A DNA stretch of 64,000 nucleotides from Pseudomonas marginalis. Lineage in GTDB: Bacteria > Pseudomonadota > Gammaproteobacteria > Pseudomonadales > Pseudomonadaceae. This document shows positions 34,941-43,557 of the stretch, in pieces. The first letter of the stretch is position 1; each line of letters opens with the position of its first letter. A program made the translations under genes and the position numbers. The stretch lies in assembly GCF_024169655.1 (NCBI RefSeq), contig NZ_JALJWV010000001.1:4818001-4882000 (forward strand), given 5' to 3'. The notes beneath the pieces were generated by a model. The model saw nothing but the letters and a program-made list of their open reading frames with translations, searched no databases and was not told where the DNA came from.

Positions 34941-35420
34941 CTATTCAGGCGCTACCGGCAACCAGACCTCTACAGTGCCGAGGCCTTTACTTACATCAAA
35001 ATCCGCGCTGTACCGCTCAAAATCCGGGCCGGCGATTGTGTAGCCGGAGTGCGGCAACCATTCGAACATGATCCGCTCGTAGGTCTGCGGTAACGCCTGT
35101 ACCGGGCCGTAGTGCGGGAATACGGCGTAGCGATGCGCCGGGATTTCGATGGACTTAAAATTACTCGGCGCATCGCCCTTGGCCGGTACTTCAACCCCGG
35201 CGAGGTAGTCGAACTCATCGTGTTTCGGGTTATGGCAAACCCCGTAGGTAAAACCGCCTACACGCTTTTTGATGTATTTGACGCTCTCGTCAAACACCCC
35301 CCACAACTTGGGAATATCCCCCACGGTGGCCTTTGAATAGCGCCCCTGCACCCCAGCGATCACCAGGGCCTTGCCCTCTTCCATGCGCGGCTCTAACGGT
35401 TGTTGTGTCTGCTGATCCAT
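34941..35420 (-). CDS. GyrI-like / AraC effector-binding domain protein
   Basis: A 159-residue stand-alone small-molecule-binding domain of the SOUL/GyrI type (VQGRYSKATVGDIPKLWGVFDESVKYI, FDYLAGVEV, IPAHRYAVFPHYGPVQALPQTYERIMFEWLPHSGY). GAAGGAG 9 bases before the ATG at 35420 selects this start. The ligand and partner are unknown. Confidence 0.85.
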   Translation of the reverse strand: MDQQTQQPLEPRMEEGKALVIAGVQGRYSKATVGDIPKLWGVFDESVKYIKKRVGGFTYGVCHNPKHDEFDYLAGVEVPAKGDAPSNFKSIEIPAHRYAVFPHYGPVQALPQTYERIMFEWLPHSGYTIAGPDFERYSADFDVSKGLGTVEVWLPVAPE

Positions 35421-35615
35421 CTGAACAGTCTCCTTCTTATGAGGGAACAAACCCGTATCGAGTATAGGGGTATATCCAGACTGCACTCCATGTAGAATTT
35501 TTTCCTACGTATCTGGACAACTGGCCATCATCGACCGTATTGTCTGCCCGCAGGCCACCGCAGTGGCCGACGTCGCTCGGACGGTTCCGGGCGCTTACGT
35601 ACTCTCGAGGCAACA

Positions 35616-36833
35616 ATGGCCGACCAAGGTTCGCCGCGCCGCTTTGCGCGCATAGATCGACTCCCCCCCTACGTTTTCAATATCACTGCCGAGCTGAAGA
35701 TGGCTGCGCGTCGGCGCGGCGAAGACATCATCGACTTGAGCATGGGTAACCCTGACGGCCCGACTCCACCGCACATCGTGGAGAAAATGGTCACCGTCGC
35801 CCAGCGTGAAGACACCCACGGTTACTCCACCTCCAAGGGCATTCCGCGCCTGCGCCGGGCGATTTCGCGCTGGTACAAAGACCGTTATGAAGTGGATATC
35901 GACCCCGAGTCGGAAGCCATCGTCACCATCGGTTCCAAGGAAGGCCTGGCGCACTTGATGCTGGCCACCCTGGACCAGGGCGACACCGTGCTGGTGCCCA
36001 ACCCGAGCTACCCGATTCATATCTACGGTGCCGTGATTGCCGGCGCCCAGGTGCGTTCGGTGCCGTTGATTCCGGGCGTGGACTTTTTCGCCGAGCTGGA
36101 ACGGGCGATTCGCGGTTCGATCCCCAAGCCGAAGATGATGATCCTGGGGTTCCCGTCCAACCCGACCGCGCAGTGCGTGGAGCTGGATTTCTTCGAGCGG
36201 GTGATCGCCCTGGCCAAGCAGTACGACGTGCTGGTGGTGCATGACCTGGCCTACGCCGACATCGTCTACGACGGCTGGAAAGCCCCGTCGATCATGCAGG
36301 TGCCGGGCGCCAAGGACATTGCGGTGGAGTTCTTCACCCTGTCCAAAAGCTACAACATGGCTGGCTGGCGCATTGGTTTCATGGTGGGCAATGCGGAACT
36401 GGTCAACGCCCTGGCGCGGATCAAGAGTTACCACGACTACGGCACCTTCACCCCGCTGCAAGTGGCGGCGATTGCCGCACTGGAAGGCGACCAACAGTGC
36501 GTGAAAGACATCGCCGAGCAGTACCGCCAGCGCCGCAATGTGCTGGTCAAGGGCCTGCATGAACTGGGCTGGATGGTGGAGAATCCCAAGGCGTCGATGT
36601 ACGTCTGGGCGAAGATTCCCGAGGCGTATGCCGCCATGGGTTCGCTGGAATTTGCCAAGAAGCTGCTGCTCGAAGCCAAGGTCTGCGTATCGCCAGGGGT
36701 TGGCTTTGGTGAATATGGCGACGACCATGTGCGCTTTGCACTGATCGAGAACCAGGACCGGATTCGCCAGGCGGTGCGCGGGATTCGCGGGATGTTCCGG
36801 GCGGATGGGCTCTTACCAAAAACCGGCGTCTAA
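35616..36833 (+). CDS. alaC: Alanine transaminase
   Basis: A 405-residue class I/II PLP aminotransferase that makes alanine from pyruvate and glutamate. The PLP lysine lies in TLSKSYNMAGWRIGFMVG; other markers are IDLSMGNPDGPTPPHI, HGYSTSKGIPRLRRAI and PNPSYPIHIYG. Sequence and length match AlaC of pseudomonads. It stands alone, followed by a REP. Confidence 0.92.
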   Translation: MADQGSPRRFARIDRLPPYVFNITAELKMAARRRGEDIIDLSMGNPDGPTPPHIVEKMVTVAQREDTHGYSTSKGIPRLRRAISRWYKDRYEVDIDPESEAIVTIGSKEGLAHLMLATLDQGDTVLVPNPSYPIHIYGAVIAGAQVRSVPLIPGVDFFAELERAIRGSIPKPKMMILGFPSNPTAQCVELDFFERVIALAKQYDVLVVHDLAYADIVYDGWKAPSIMQVPGAKDIAVEFFTLSKSYNMAGWRIGFMVGNAELVNALARIKSYHDYGTFTPLQVAAIAALEGDQQCVKDIAEQYRQRRNVLVKGLHELGWMVENPKASMYVWAKIPEAYAAMGSLEFAKKLLLEAKVCVSPGVGFGEYGDDHVRFALIENQDRIRQAVRGIRGMFRADGLLPKTGV

Positions 36834-36842
36834 CTCGGTCAA

Positions 36843-36876
36843 ACATGTGGGAGGGGGCTTGCCCCCTCCCACATTT
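36843..36876. repeat. REP singlet
   Basis: Palindrome with core GTGGGAGGGGGCTTGCCCCC between the convergent alaC and gntP genes. Same class as the copies at 25797 and 45464. Confidence 0.88.
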
Positions 36877-36912
36877 GCATTGGGTTTACACCCTTGCCTT
36901 ATGGTGTGTCTG

Positions 36913-38265
36913 TCACACCACCAACGACAGCAACATGATGAAAATCAGCGCCACCACCGACAGAATGGTCTCCATCGCCGTCCAGGTCTTGAACGTCTCG
37001 GCCACAGTCATGTTGAAGTACTGCTTCACCAGCCAGAACCCCGCATCGTTGACGTGAGACAAAATCAACGACCCCGCCCCCGTCGCCAACACCAGTAGCT
37101 CGCGGTTAACCCCCGGAATCATCCCCACCACCGGCACCACGATGCCTGCGCCAGTGATGGTCGCGACCGTCGCCGAACCGGTGGCAATACGAATCACCGC
37201 CGCCACCAGCCACGCCAGCAGGATCGGGTTGATCTGCGCGTTCACCGCCATATGGCCGATCACGTCGCCCACGCCGCTGGTCACCAGCATCTGTTTGAAA
37301 CCACCACCGGCACCAATGATCAGGATGATCGCGGCAGTTGGCGCCAGGCTGGCGTCGAGCAGCTTGAGGATTTGCTTGGAGTGGATGCCCTGGCGATGGC
37401 CAAAGGTGTACAGCGACAGCAACAACGCGAGCAGCAGGGCGCTGATCGGGTGACCGATCATGTCCATCCAGTTGCGCACCACATGACCGTCGGCCAAGGC
37501 GATGTCGGCGAAGGTTTTGAGCAGCATCAGGAACACCGGCAGCAGCACGGTGATCAGGGTGATGCTGAAGCTCGGCAGCGTCTTGTGCTCCGACTCGCGG
37601 GCGAGTTGGTCAACCAGTTCCTGGGACGGATTGCCCGGGATGTACTTGGCGATGAACGTACCGAAGATCGGGCCGGCGATGATGGCGGTCGGCAGCGCGA
37701 CGATCAGGCCGTACAGAATGGTCTTGCCGATGTCCGCGCCAAACACGCCGATGGCCAGCAGCGGCCCCGGGTGCGGTGGCACCAGGCCGTGGACCGCCGA
37801 CAGGCCGGCAAGCAACGGGATGCCGATCTTGATCAGCGACACGCCAGTGCGGCGCGCGACGATAAACACCAGCGGGATCAGCAACACAAAGCCGATCTCG
37901 AAGAACAGCGGAATGCCTACCAGGAACGCGGCGAACATCATTGCCCACTGGACCTTTTCCTTGCCGAAGGCGCGGATCAGGGTCTGGGCGATCTGATCGG
38001 CACCGCCGGATTCGGCCATCATCTTGCCGAGCATCGTACCCAGCGCGAGGATGATGCCGACAAAGCCGAGCACCCCGCCGAAGCCGTCCTGGAAGGCCTT
38101 GATGATCTTGTCCACCGGCATGCCCGAGGTCAGGCCGAGGAAGCCTGCGGCGATGATCAACGCGATAAACGGGTGAACCTTGAACTTGGTGATCAAAAAG
38201 ATCAGACCAATGATAGTGACCACTGCATCAAGCAGCAGGTAGGACTCGTGGGACATGCCAAACAT
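36913..38265 (-). CDS. gntP: Gluconate:H+ symporter, GntP family
   Basis: A 450-residue inner-membrane permease with about 12-14 helices. Family features are FKVHPFIALIIAAGFLGLTSGMP near the N-terminus, HGLVPPHPGPLLAIGVFGAD and RIATGSATVATITGAGIV. It imports gluconate for the Entner-Doudoroff route. It lies downstream of gntK with its own GntR operator in the 84-base spacer. Confidence 0.93.
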   Translation of the reverse strand: MFGMSHESYLLLDAVVTIIGLIFLITKFKVHPFIALIIAAGFLGLTSGMPVDKIIKAFQDGFGGVLGFVGIILALGTMLGKMMAESGGADQIAQTLIRAFGKEKVQWAMMFAAFLVGIPLFFEIGFVLLIPLVFIVARRTGVSLIKIGIPLLAGLSAVHGLVPPHPGPLLAIGVFGADIGKTILYGLIVALPTAIIAGPIFGTFIAKYIPGNPSQELVDQLARESEHKTLPSFSITLITVLLPVFLMLLKTFADIALADGHVVRNWMDMIGHPISALLLALLLSLYTFGHRQGIHSKQILKLLDASLAPTAAIILIIGAGGGFKQMLVTSGVGDVIGHMAVNAQINPILLAWLVAAVIRIATGSATVATITGAGIVVPVVGMIPGVNRELLVLATGAGSLILSHVNDAGFWLVKQYFNMTVAETFKTWTAMETILSVVALIFIMLLSLVV

Positions 38266-38325
38266 GGGGGGTCTCTCCTGTTTGTTGTTGTTATTAAAGC
38301 CAGTGTTGAATTTGTCGCCAGGGAT

Positions 38326-38339
38326 AGCGCTATCTTATC
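38326..38339. promoter_or_regulatory. GntR operator between gntK and gntP
   Basis: On the minus strand the site reads GATAAGATAGCGCT, close to the Pseudomonas GntR consensus AC-N-AAG-N-TAGCGCT. It sits 60 bases before gntP and suggests a separate internal promoter for the permease. Confidence 0.65.
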
Positions 38340-38349
38340 CGGCAAAAAA

Positions 38350-38883
38350 TTAACGAGTAGGTTCAAAACCGTGTTTGAGCCACCAGGCATGGGTTTGCTC
38401 GGCCAACGCCTTGACGCTGTCTTCGCTGGCATTGAGGGCCAGGGTCAGCGGCTCGCCGACGGGCGATTCAAGGGTGGCGAACTGGCTGTCGATCAGGCTG
38501 GCCGGCATGAAATGGCCGGGGCGATGGGACACACGGTCGGCGGCGACTTCGCGGCTCAGCTCCAGAAATACAAAGCCCAGGCCCGGCGCAGCTTCGCGCA
38601 GGTGGTCGCGGTATTTCTTTTTCAGCGCGGAACAGGTGAGCACCGGGTGTTCACCGGCCTTGAGCGAACGGCGCAATTCATCGCACAGGATGTCGAGCCA
38701 GCCGGCGCGGTCGTTGTCGTCGAGGGGGTGGCCGGCGCTCATTTTTTCGATGTTCGCGGCGGGGTGAAAGCTGTCGCCTTCAATGGCCGTGGCACCGTTC
38801 AGGCGGCAGAGGGCCTCGCTGACGCTGGTCTTGCCACAGCCGGCAACACCCATGATAACCAGGGCGGTAACAGGTTGACTCAT
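38350..38883 (-). CDS. gntK: Gluconokinase
   Basis: A 177-residue kinase making 6-phosphogluconate from gluconate and ATP. P-loop GVAGCGKTS, the GDSFHPAANIEKMSAGHPLDDNDRAGWL substrate region and the CSALKKKYRD stretch identify it. GAGGTG 6 bases before the ATG at 38883 fixes the start; the longer in-frame reading would run through the operator. Confidence 0.93.
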   Translation of the reverse strand: MSQPVTALVIMGVAGCGKTSVSEALCRLNGATAIEGDSFHPAANIEKMSAGHPLDDNDRAGWLDILCDELRRSLKAGEHPVLTCSALKKKYRDHLREAAPGLGFVFLELSREVAADRVSHRPGHFMPASLIDSQFATLESPVGEPLTLALNASEDSVKALAEQTHAWWLKHGFEPTR

Positions 38884-38904
38884 GAAACACCTCAGGACGC
38901 AGAT

Positions 38905-38918
38905 AGCGCTACCTTTGC
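38905..38918. promoter_or_regulatory. GntR operator at gntK
   Basis: Minus-strand GCAAAGGTAGCGCT, one mismatch from the consensus, 22 bases before gntK. Confidence 0.7.
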
Positions 38919-39056
38919 ACGCTGTAAGGCTAGTGCAAAAACAGGCTTTTCCCGCGCCGTCTTGTCTTTTTTTATGGAGTGACGCGTGCATCTGCTCCAA
39001 GCGTTTGAACCGGATCAGGCAACCCAGCACTCAAGCATTTGCAGCCGTTTGGAGAC

Positions 39057-39070
39057 AGCGCTACCTTAGT
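39057..39070. promoter_or_regulatory. GntR operator at gntR
   Basis: Minus-strand ACTAAGGTAGCGCT is a perfect match to AC-N-AAG-N-TAGCGCT and lies 30 bases before the gntR ATG, indicating autorepression. Confidence 0.8.
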
Positions 39071-39099
39071 GCCTCGATTTTTGTTTGGCAAGCCGCCTG

Positions 39100-40128
39100 A
39101 TGACCTCCAAGAACGATAAAAATACGCGCACCACGGGTCGTCCGACCCTCAATGAAGTCGCCCGCCTGGCCGGCGTCAGCCCGATTACCGCCTCCCGCGC
39201 CTTGCGTGGCATCAGCACCGTGGCCACCGAACTGGTGGAAAAAGTGCAACGGGCCGCCGCCGAGCTGAACTACGTGGTCAACCCCGCCGCCCGCGCCCTG
39301 GCCTCGGCCCAGAGCCATTCGGTGGTGGTGCTGGTGCCGTCGCTGTCCAACCTGCTGTTTATCGAAACCCTCGAAGCCATCCATCAGGTGCTGCGGCCCA
39401 AGGGCTTTGAAGTACTGATCGGCAACTCCCACTATTCGCGCGACGAAGAAGAGACCCTGCTGCGCAACTACATGGCCTATCAGCCACGGGGTTTGCTGCT
39501 GACCGGGTTCGATCGGACCGAAAGCGCGCGACGAATGGTCGAGGCCAGTAATGTGCCGTGCGTGTACATGATGGATCTGGACCCCAACGCGGGCGTGAAC
39601 TGTGTGGGCTTTTCGCAGTTGGCGGCGGGTGAGACAGCGGCAGCGCATTTGATCTCGCGGGGGCGCAAGCGCCTGGCGTATATCGGCGCGCAACTGGACC
39701 AACGCACCTTGCTGCGCGGCGAAGGCTTCCGGCGTGCGCTGCAACAGGCCGGCCTGTACGACCCGGCGTTGGAACTGTTGACGCCACGCCCCTCCTCCGT
39801 GGGCCTGGGCGGCGAACTGTTCCTGCAGTTGCTGGCGGCGCATCCGGATGTGGATGCGATCTTCTTCGGCAACGACGACCTGGCCCAGGGTGCGCTGCTC
39901 GAAGCCCTGCGTCACGGCATCAACGTACCGGCGCGCGTGGCCGTGCTGGGTTTCAACGACCTGCCAGCGTCCTCGTTCATGGTGCCGCGCCTGAGTAGCA
40001 TCAGCACGCCACGCGAAGCCATTGGTCGGCGCGCGGCGGAGCATTTGCTGACGATCATGGCGGGTAACAAGATCGCCAAGCCGGTGGTGGATATGGGATT
40101 TGAGTTGCAGGTGCGGGAAAGTACGTAG
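39100..40128 (+). CDS. gntR: LacI-family gluconate repressor GntR
   Basis: A 342-residue LacI-type repressor: HTH at TLNEVARLAGVSPITASRALRGISTV and a periplasmic-binding-like effector domain (GVNCVGFSQLAAGETAAAHLISRGRKRLAYIG, IFFGNDDLAQGALLEAL, AVLGFNDLPAS). It is divergent from gntK and surrounded by three matching operators. Gluconate or 6-phosphogluconate should release it. The ATG at 39100 is preferred to an in-frame TTG at 39085. Confidence 0.93.
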   Translation: MTSKNDKNTRTTGRPTLNEVARLAGVSPITASRALRGISTVATELVEKVQRAAAELNYVVNPAARALASAQSHSVVVLVPSLSNLLFIETLEAIHQVLRPKGFEVLIGNSHYSRDEEETLLRNYMAYQPRGLLLTGFDRTESARRMVEASNVPCVYMMDLDPNAGVNCVGFSQLAAGETAAAHLISRGRKRLAYIGAQLDQRTLLRGEGFRRALQQAGLYDPALELLTPRPSSVGLGGELFLQLLAAHPDVDAIFFGNDDLAQGALLEALRHGINVPARVAVLGFNDLPASSFMVPRLSSISTPREAIGRRAAEHLLTIMAGNKIAKPVVDMGFELQVREST

Positions 40129-40263
40129 GACGCTTGTAGGACGCGACTGGCATTGCGCAAAGCGCCTTGCCTGCTCCCACCGTTTGACCGTGCGCGCTTA
40201 ACATCCTCGCCGTCATCCCCCTCCCCTGCTAGATTGACTGTTCTCCACTGCCAGGGAAGCACC

Positions 40264-40896
40264 ATGGGACACTCACTGAAAATCTTGGGGCGCGCCTCTT
40301 CCATCAACGTGCGCAAAGTGCTCTGGACCTGCCAGGAACTGGGCATCGACTACGTGCGCGAAGACTGGGGCATCGGCTTCAAGCCGACCCAATCCGCCGA
40401 ATTCCTTGCCCTGAACCCCAACGCCCAAGTGCCGGTGCTGATCGACGACCATGGCGTGTTGTGGGAATCCAACACCATTTGTCGTTACCTCGTCAGCCTC
40501 TACCAACGCCACGACCTGCTGCCTCTCGACCCCGCACCCCGCGCCCGGGTCGAACAGTGGATGGACTGGCAAGCCACCGAGCTCAACCCTTCCTGGGGCT
40601 ATGCCTTCCAGGCCCTGGTGCGCAACAGCCCCGACCATCAGGACCCGCAACGCATCAAAGCCGGCGTACAAGCCTGGAACGACAAGATGGGCCTGCTGGA
40701 ACAACAGTTGGCAAAGACCGGCGCCTACGTGGCCGGCGACGAATTCACCCTGGCCGATATCCTCATCGGCCTCTCGGTTCATCGCTGGCAGATGACCCCC
40801 ATGGAACGCCCGCTCTACCCGGCGGTTGCGGCGTATTACCAGCGCCTCGGCCAGCATGCCGGCTTTAAGACCTTCGCCCTCGACGGTCACGACTAA
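40264..40896 (+). CDS. Glutathione S-transferase
   Basis: A 210-residue GST. The N-terminal thioredoxin-like domain has SSINVRKVLWTCQELGIDYVRED, NPNAQVPVLIDD and the ESNTICRYL glutathione-binding motif; the helical C-terminal domain ends near EFTLADILIGLSVHRW. AGGGAAG precedes the ATG at 40264. The substrate is unknown. Confidence 0.9.
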   Translation: MGHSLKILGRASSINVRKVLWTCQELGIDYVREDWGIGFKPTQSAEFLALNPNAQVPVLIDDHGVLWESNTICRYLVSLYQRHDLLPLDPAPRARVEQWMDWQATELNPSWGYAFQALVRNSPDHQDPQRIKAGVQAWNDKMGLLEQQLAKTGAYVAGDEFTLADILIGLSVHRWQMTPMERPLYPAVAAYYQRLGQHAGFKTFALDGHD

Positions 40897-40983
40897 GCCC
40901 AAGGACTCAACGTACTGCGCCGCACCGGGACCTGCGACAGCAAAACGCTCGCTTCGTACCGCCCATCGGATACTGCGGCCTAC

Positions 40984-40999
40984 CTGTCAACATTGACAG
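40984..40999. promoter_or_regulatory. Perfect inverted repeat CTGTCAA-CA-TTGACAG
   Basis: Perfect 7-bp arms with a 2-base centre, about 85 bases before the hypothetical gene at 41085. It could be an operator; the following GTTTGACTGACAG partly repeats one arm. Confidence 0.4.
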
Positions 41000-41084
41000 T
41001 AGACGCTACCCGTTACCGACGTTTGACTGACAGCGAAGTGATTGGGCGCTCCCAATTCCTATAACCTCTCAGAGGCATCCGCTC

Positions 41085-41513
41085 ATGGATAACGATCGGT
41101 CACGGGCCCTGAAATCGCAGCCTGCAGATGGCTTGGTAACAGCGAACATCAACGATCCCATTGGAAACTTCACATCCGAAGACATCCAATTTCACAGGTT
41201 TCCTGAAGCTATTTTTATCGACGCCAAGAGTAATCAAGGCCAGCGGCTGATGAGCTTTCAATTGGCTAACGATATCCAGCCTGGCACATATGATGTTGCC
41301 CAAGAAAAAGGCAAGGTTCAGGTCTATTACTACCATGCGCTTGGACCGACCCCATGGACTTACCAGCCCAGCAGCGGGGAATTGCACCTCACGGTGATCG
41401 ATCCAGAACATCGGCACGTCACTGCGACATTCTCGTTCACCTCTCTACGGGTGCCCGAGGGGGAAGAACCGCTGGAGGTCACCCAAGGCGAGTTGAATCT
41501 TACGGGCGCTTAA
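41085..41513 (+). CDS. Hypothetical protein, 142 residues
   Basis: A soluble, strand-rich protein without a signal peptide (MDNDRSRALKSQPADGLVTANIND, then EAIFIDAKSNQGQRLMSFQLANDIQPGTYDV). The alternating hydrophobic pattern and repeated Gly/Pro turns suggest a beta sandwich. I do not recognise a family. It has few neighbours and a palindrome upstream. Confidence 0.55.
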   Translation: MDNDRSRALKSQPADGLVTANINDPIGNFTSEDIQFHRFPEAIFIDAKSNQGQRLMSFQLANDIQPGTYDVAQEKGKVQVYYYHALGPTPWTYQPSSGELHLTVIDPEHRHVTATFSFTSLRVPEGEEPLEVTQGELNLTGA

Positions 41514-41736
41514 ACCCATCATCGACTGAACCCTTGTGCGATTAGTCAGCGAATGTCCAGGAGTGCCATACGCCACCGGGCGTTGGAAAACATCGCCCAT
41601 TGACGGCAACGCTTGGCCGTCGACGGGACAATCCTTGCCGCGATGGCCACGTCAGCTCCAGTAAAACCAGGGGGTTGGCACCCGGCATGCTATTTGCTCC
41701 AGCTGAGGCACCGAACATTTACACAGGTGACCGATC

Positions 41737-42240
41737 ATGCTGGTTAACAACAACACTCAGGCCTTGTCGACCGTCCAACAGCTCAAGCGCCCCGACATGG
41801 ACCCCGCCAACGCCGCCGCCAGCACGCTGTACAGCGGCGCCTTGCAAACGGCGCAGCAAAGCGTGACCGTACCGGTTGTGCCGAAAGATCTGGACAAAGC
41901 CTCCAGCCGCATCGACGAAGCCTTCGCCAAGACCCGTGTGCAGTTGCAGACCTCAAAGGCGACCACCACGGATGTGCCCGCCGCCGACTCTACCACCAGT
42001 TCCGCCCGCGCAGACTTCACCGATTACATGAGCAAAACCCCGGCCGAACGCATTCGCGAACAGTTGCTCAAGGAGCAGGGGTTGACCGAGGCAGAAGTGC
42101 AGGCAATGCCGCAGGAAAAACAGGATGCAATCGCCAAGCAAGTGGCTGATCGCGTGAAGCAGCAGCAAGAGCAACAGGTAGCGGCGAAGACGACAGAACC
42201 GCAGGCGCAGGCGGTGAAAGAGACCCTGGCCGCGATCTAA
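41737..42240 (+). CDS. Hypothetical Gln/Ala-rich protein, 167 residues
   Basis: A low-complexity hydrophilic protein with no signal peptide or membrane helix. The C-terminal half (about 95-167) is predicted helical and coiled-coil-like (RIREQLLKEQGLTEAEVQAMPQEKQDAIAKQVADRVKQQQEQQ). Similar uncharacterised proteins occur in pseudomonads. Function not assigned. Confidence 0.6.
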   Translation: MLVNNNTQALSTVQQLKRPDMDPANAAASTLYSGALQTAQQSVTVPVVPKDLDKASSRIDEAFAKTRVQLQTSKATTTDVPAADSTTSSARADFTDYMSKTPAERIREQLLKEQGLTEAEVQAMPQEKQDAIAKQVADRVKQQQEQQVAAKTTEPQAQAVKETLAAI

Positions 42241-42342
42241 GCGATACGGACTTGACGCGAGTTGGCTATCGACAGCTCAGAGCAGGTATGTCCTGCTCTG
42301 TGCGGTGAGGCGGGAACAGCTTACAGAGCGTAGGTTTTTAAC

Positions 42343-42459
42343 TCAGTGACCGAACAGCCCTGTCTCGGATTTTTTGGTTTTCTTGTCCGCGCGTTTTTCA
42401 TCGGCGGTCTTTGCCGGTTTCTTCTTCGCGGCTTTCTTTGAATCCATACCTTTGGCCAT
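42343..42459 (-). CDS. Small lysine-rich protein, 38 residues
   Basis: The reverse strand reads MAKGMDSKKAAKKKPAKTAD then EKRADKKTKKSETGLFGH-stop, about 40 percent lysine plus alanine. GGAG lies 8 bases before the ATG at 42459. Very basic and probably nucleic-acid-binding. Biased composition rather than homology supports it; I know similar unnamed proteins in pseudomonads. Confidence 0.6.
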   Translation of the reverse strand: MAKGMDSKKAAKKKPAKTADEKRADKKTKKSETGLFGH

Positions 42460-42563
42460 GATGCATGCTCCACTTACAGGGGATGTAACATTGGGTATAC
42501 CACCTATTGCCACACATTAGGCGCTTATAATCCCCGGCCCTTGATAACGCCTGCCTGAACACC

Positions 42564-42980
42564 ATGCCCGAATTGCACATCGAACCGCTGGCAGAGCCCC
42601 TGTGGCCGCTGCTGAACAAGTTTTACCGCCACCACGATTCGCCGATGAAGGCACTCAAGGGCGGATGTCTGTGGGTGGCGCGGGACCGCGAGATCGTTGC
42701 CGGTTTATGCCTGACGCCGGTGGTGGGCGGGCAATGGCTGACCGGGGTGTTTGTCGACCCGGCCTATCGTGGTCAGGGGCTGGCGGCGCGCTTGATTCGT
42801 CGAGCGGTGGCCGATGGGGTGGGTACGGTCTGGCTGATGTGTCATCCGGACCTGGAAGGTTGGTATCAACGCATGGGTTTCACCCAGGATACCGTGCTGC
42901 CCCAGTCCCTCAGCGAACGGTTGGTGCGCTACAAGCGCAACAAGCCGATGATCGCGATGGGCTTGGAACGAGCCGTATAA
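42564..42980 (+). CDS. GNAT-family N-acetyltransferase
   Basis: A 138-residue acetyltransferase with motif A in GVFVDPAYRGQGLAARLIRRAVADG and the LEGWYQRMGF ending. Substrate unknown. It is convergent with def. Confidence 0.85.
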   Translation: MPELHIEPLAEPLWPLLNKFYRHHDSPMKALKGGCLWVARDREIVAGLCLTPVVGGQWLTGVFVDPAYRGQGLAARLIRRAVADGVGTVWLMCHPDLEGWYQRMGFTQDTVLPQSLSERLVRYKRNKPMIAMGLERAV

Positions 42981-43014
42981 CCTCCCCTGGTTGGCGTTGT
43001 GTTGTGTCGGGAGG

Positions 43015-43554
43015 CTAGTCGTCGGCCGTCGGGTCCATGTCGGGGAACATCACCTCAATAAACCCGAACTTGCTGAAATCGGTAATCCGCGACGGGTACA
43101 AGCGGCCGATCAGGTGATCGCACTCGTGCTGCACCACCCGCGCATGGAAACCATCGGCAATGCGGATGATCGGCTCGCCCTTGGGGTCGAAGCCTTCGTA
43201 GCGGATCTGCTGGTAACGGTCCACCGCGCCGCGCAGGCCGGGCACGGACAGGCAGCCTTCGTAACCCTCTTCCATGAGCGGACTGAGCGGTGTGATCAGC
43301 GGGTTGATCAGGATCGTCTGTGCCACAGCCGGGGCATCCGGGTAGCGTTCGCTGCTCTCGAAACCAAATATCACCAGTTGCAGGTCAACGCCGATCTGCG
43401 GTGCGGCCAGGCCGACACCGCCGACGTGCTCCATGGTCTGGAACATGTCATCGATCAGTTGCCACAGCTCAGGGCTGTCGAACATTTCCGGCGGGACCGG
43501 CGGGGCGATACGCAGTAGGCGCTCGTCGCCCATTTTCAGGATTTCACGGATCAT
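43015..43554 (-). CDS. def: Peptide deformylase
   Basis: A 179-residue metalloenzyme removing the formyl group from nascent proteins. All three motifs are present: GVGLAAPQIG, EGCLSVPG (here in EGYEGCLSVPGLRG) and QHECDHL. It is likely a second deformylase paralog, since the housekeeping copy usually sits next to fmt, which is not here. It starts three bases after the upstream yihY-like stop, so the two form an operon. Confidence 0.92.
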   Translation of the reverse strand: MIREILKMGDERLLRIAPPVPPEMFDSPELWQLIDDMFQTMEHVGGVGLAAPQIGVDLQLVIFGFESSERYPDAPAVAQTILINPLITPLSPLMEEGYEGCLSVPGLRGAVDRYQQIRYEGFDPKGEPIIRIADGFHARVVQHECDHLIGRLYPSRITDFSKFGFIEVMFPDMDPTADD

Positions 43555-43557
43555 CGA

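Noticed and set aside
37252..38982. 576-codon open frame on the plus strand
   Set aside because: It runs antisense through gntP and gntK and the operator between them, with shadow composition.
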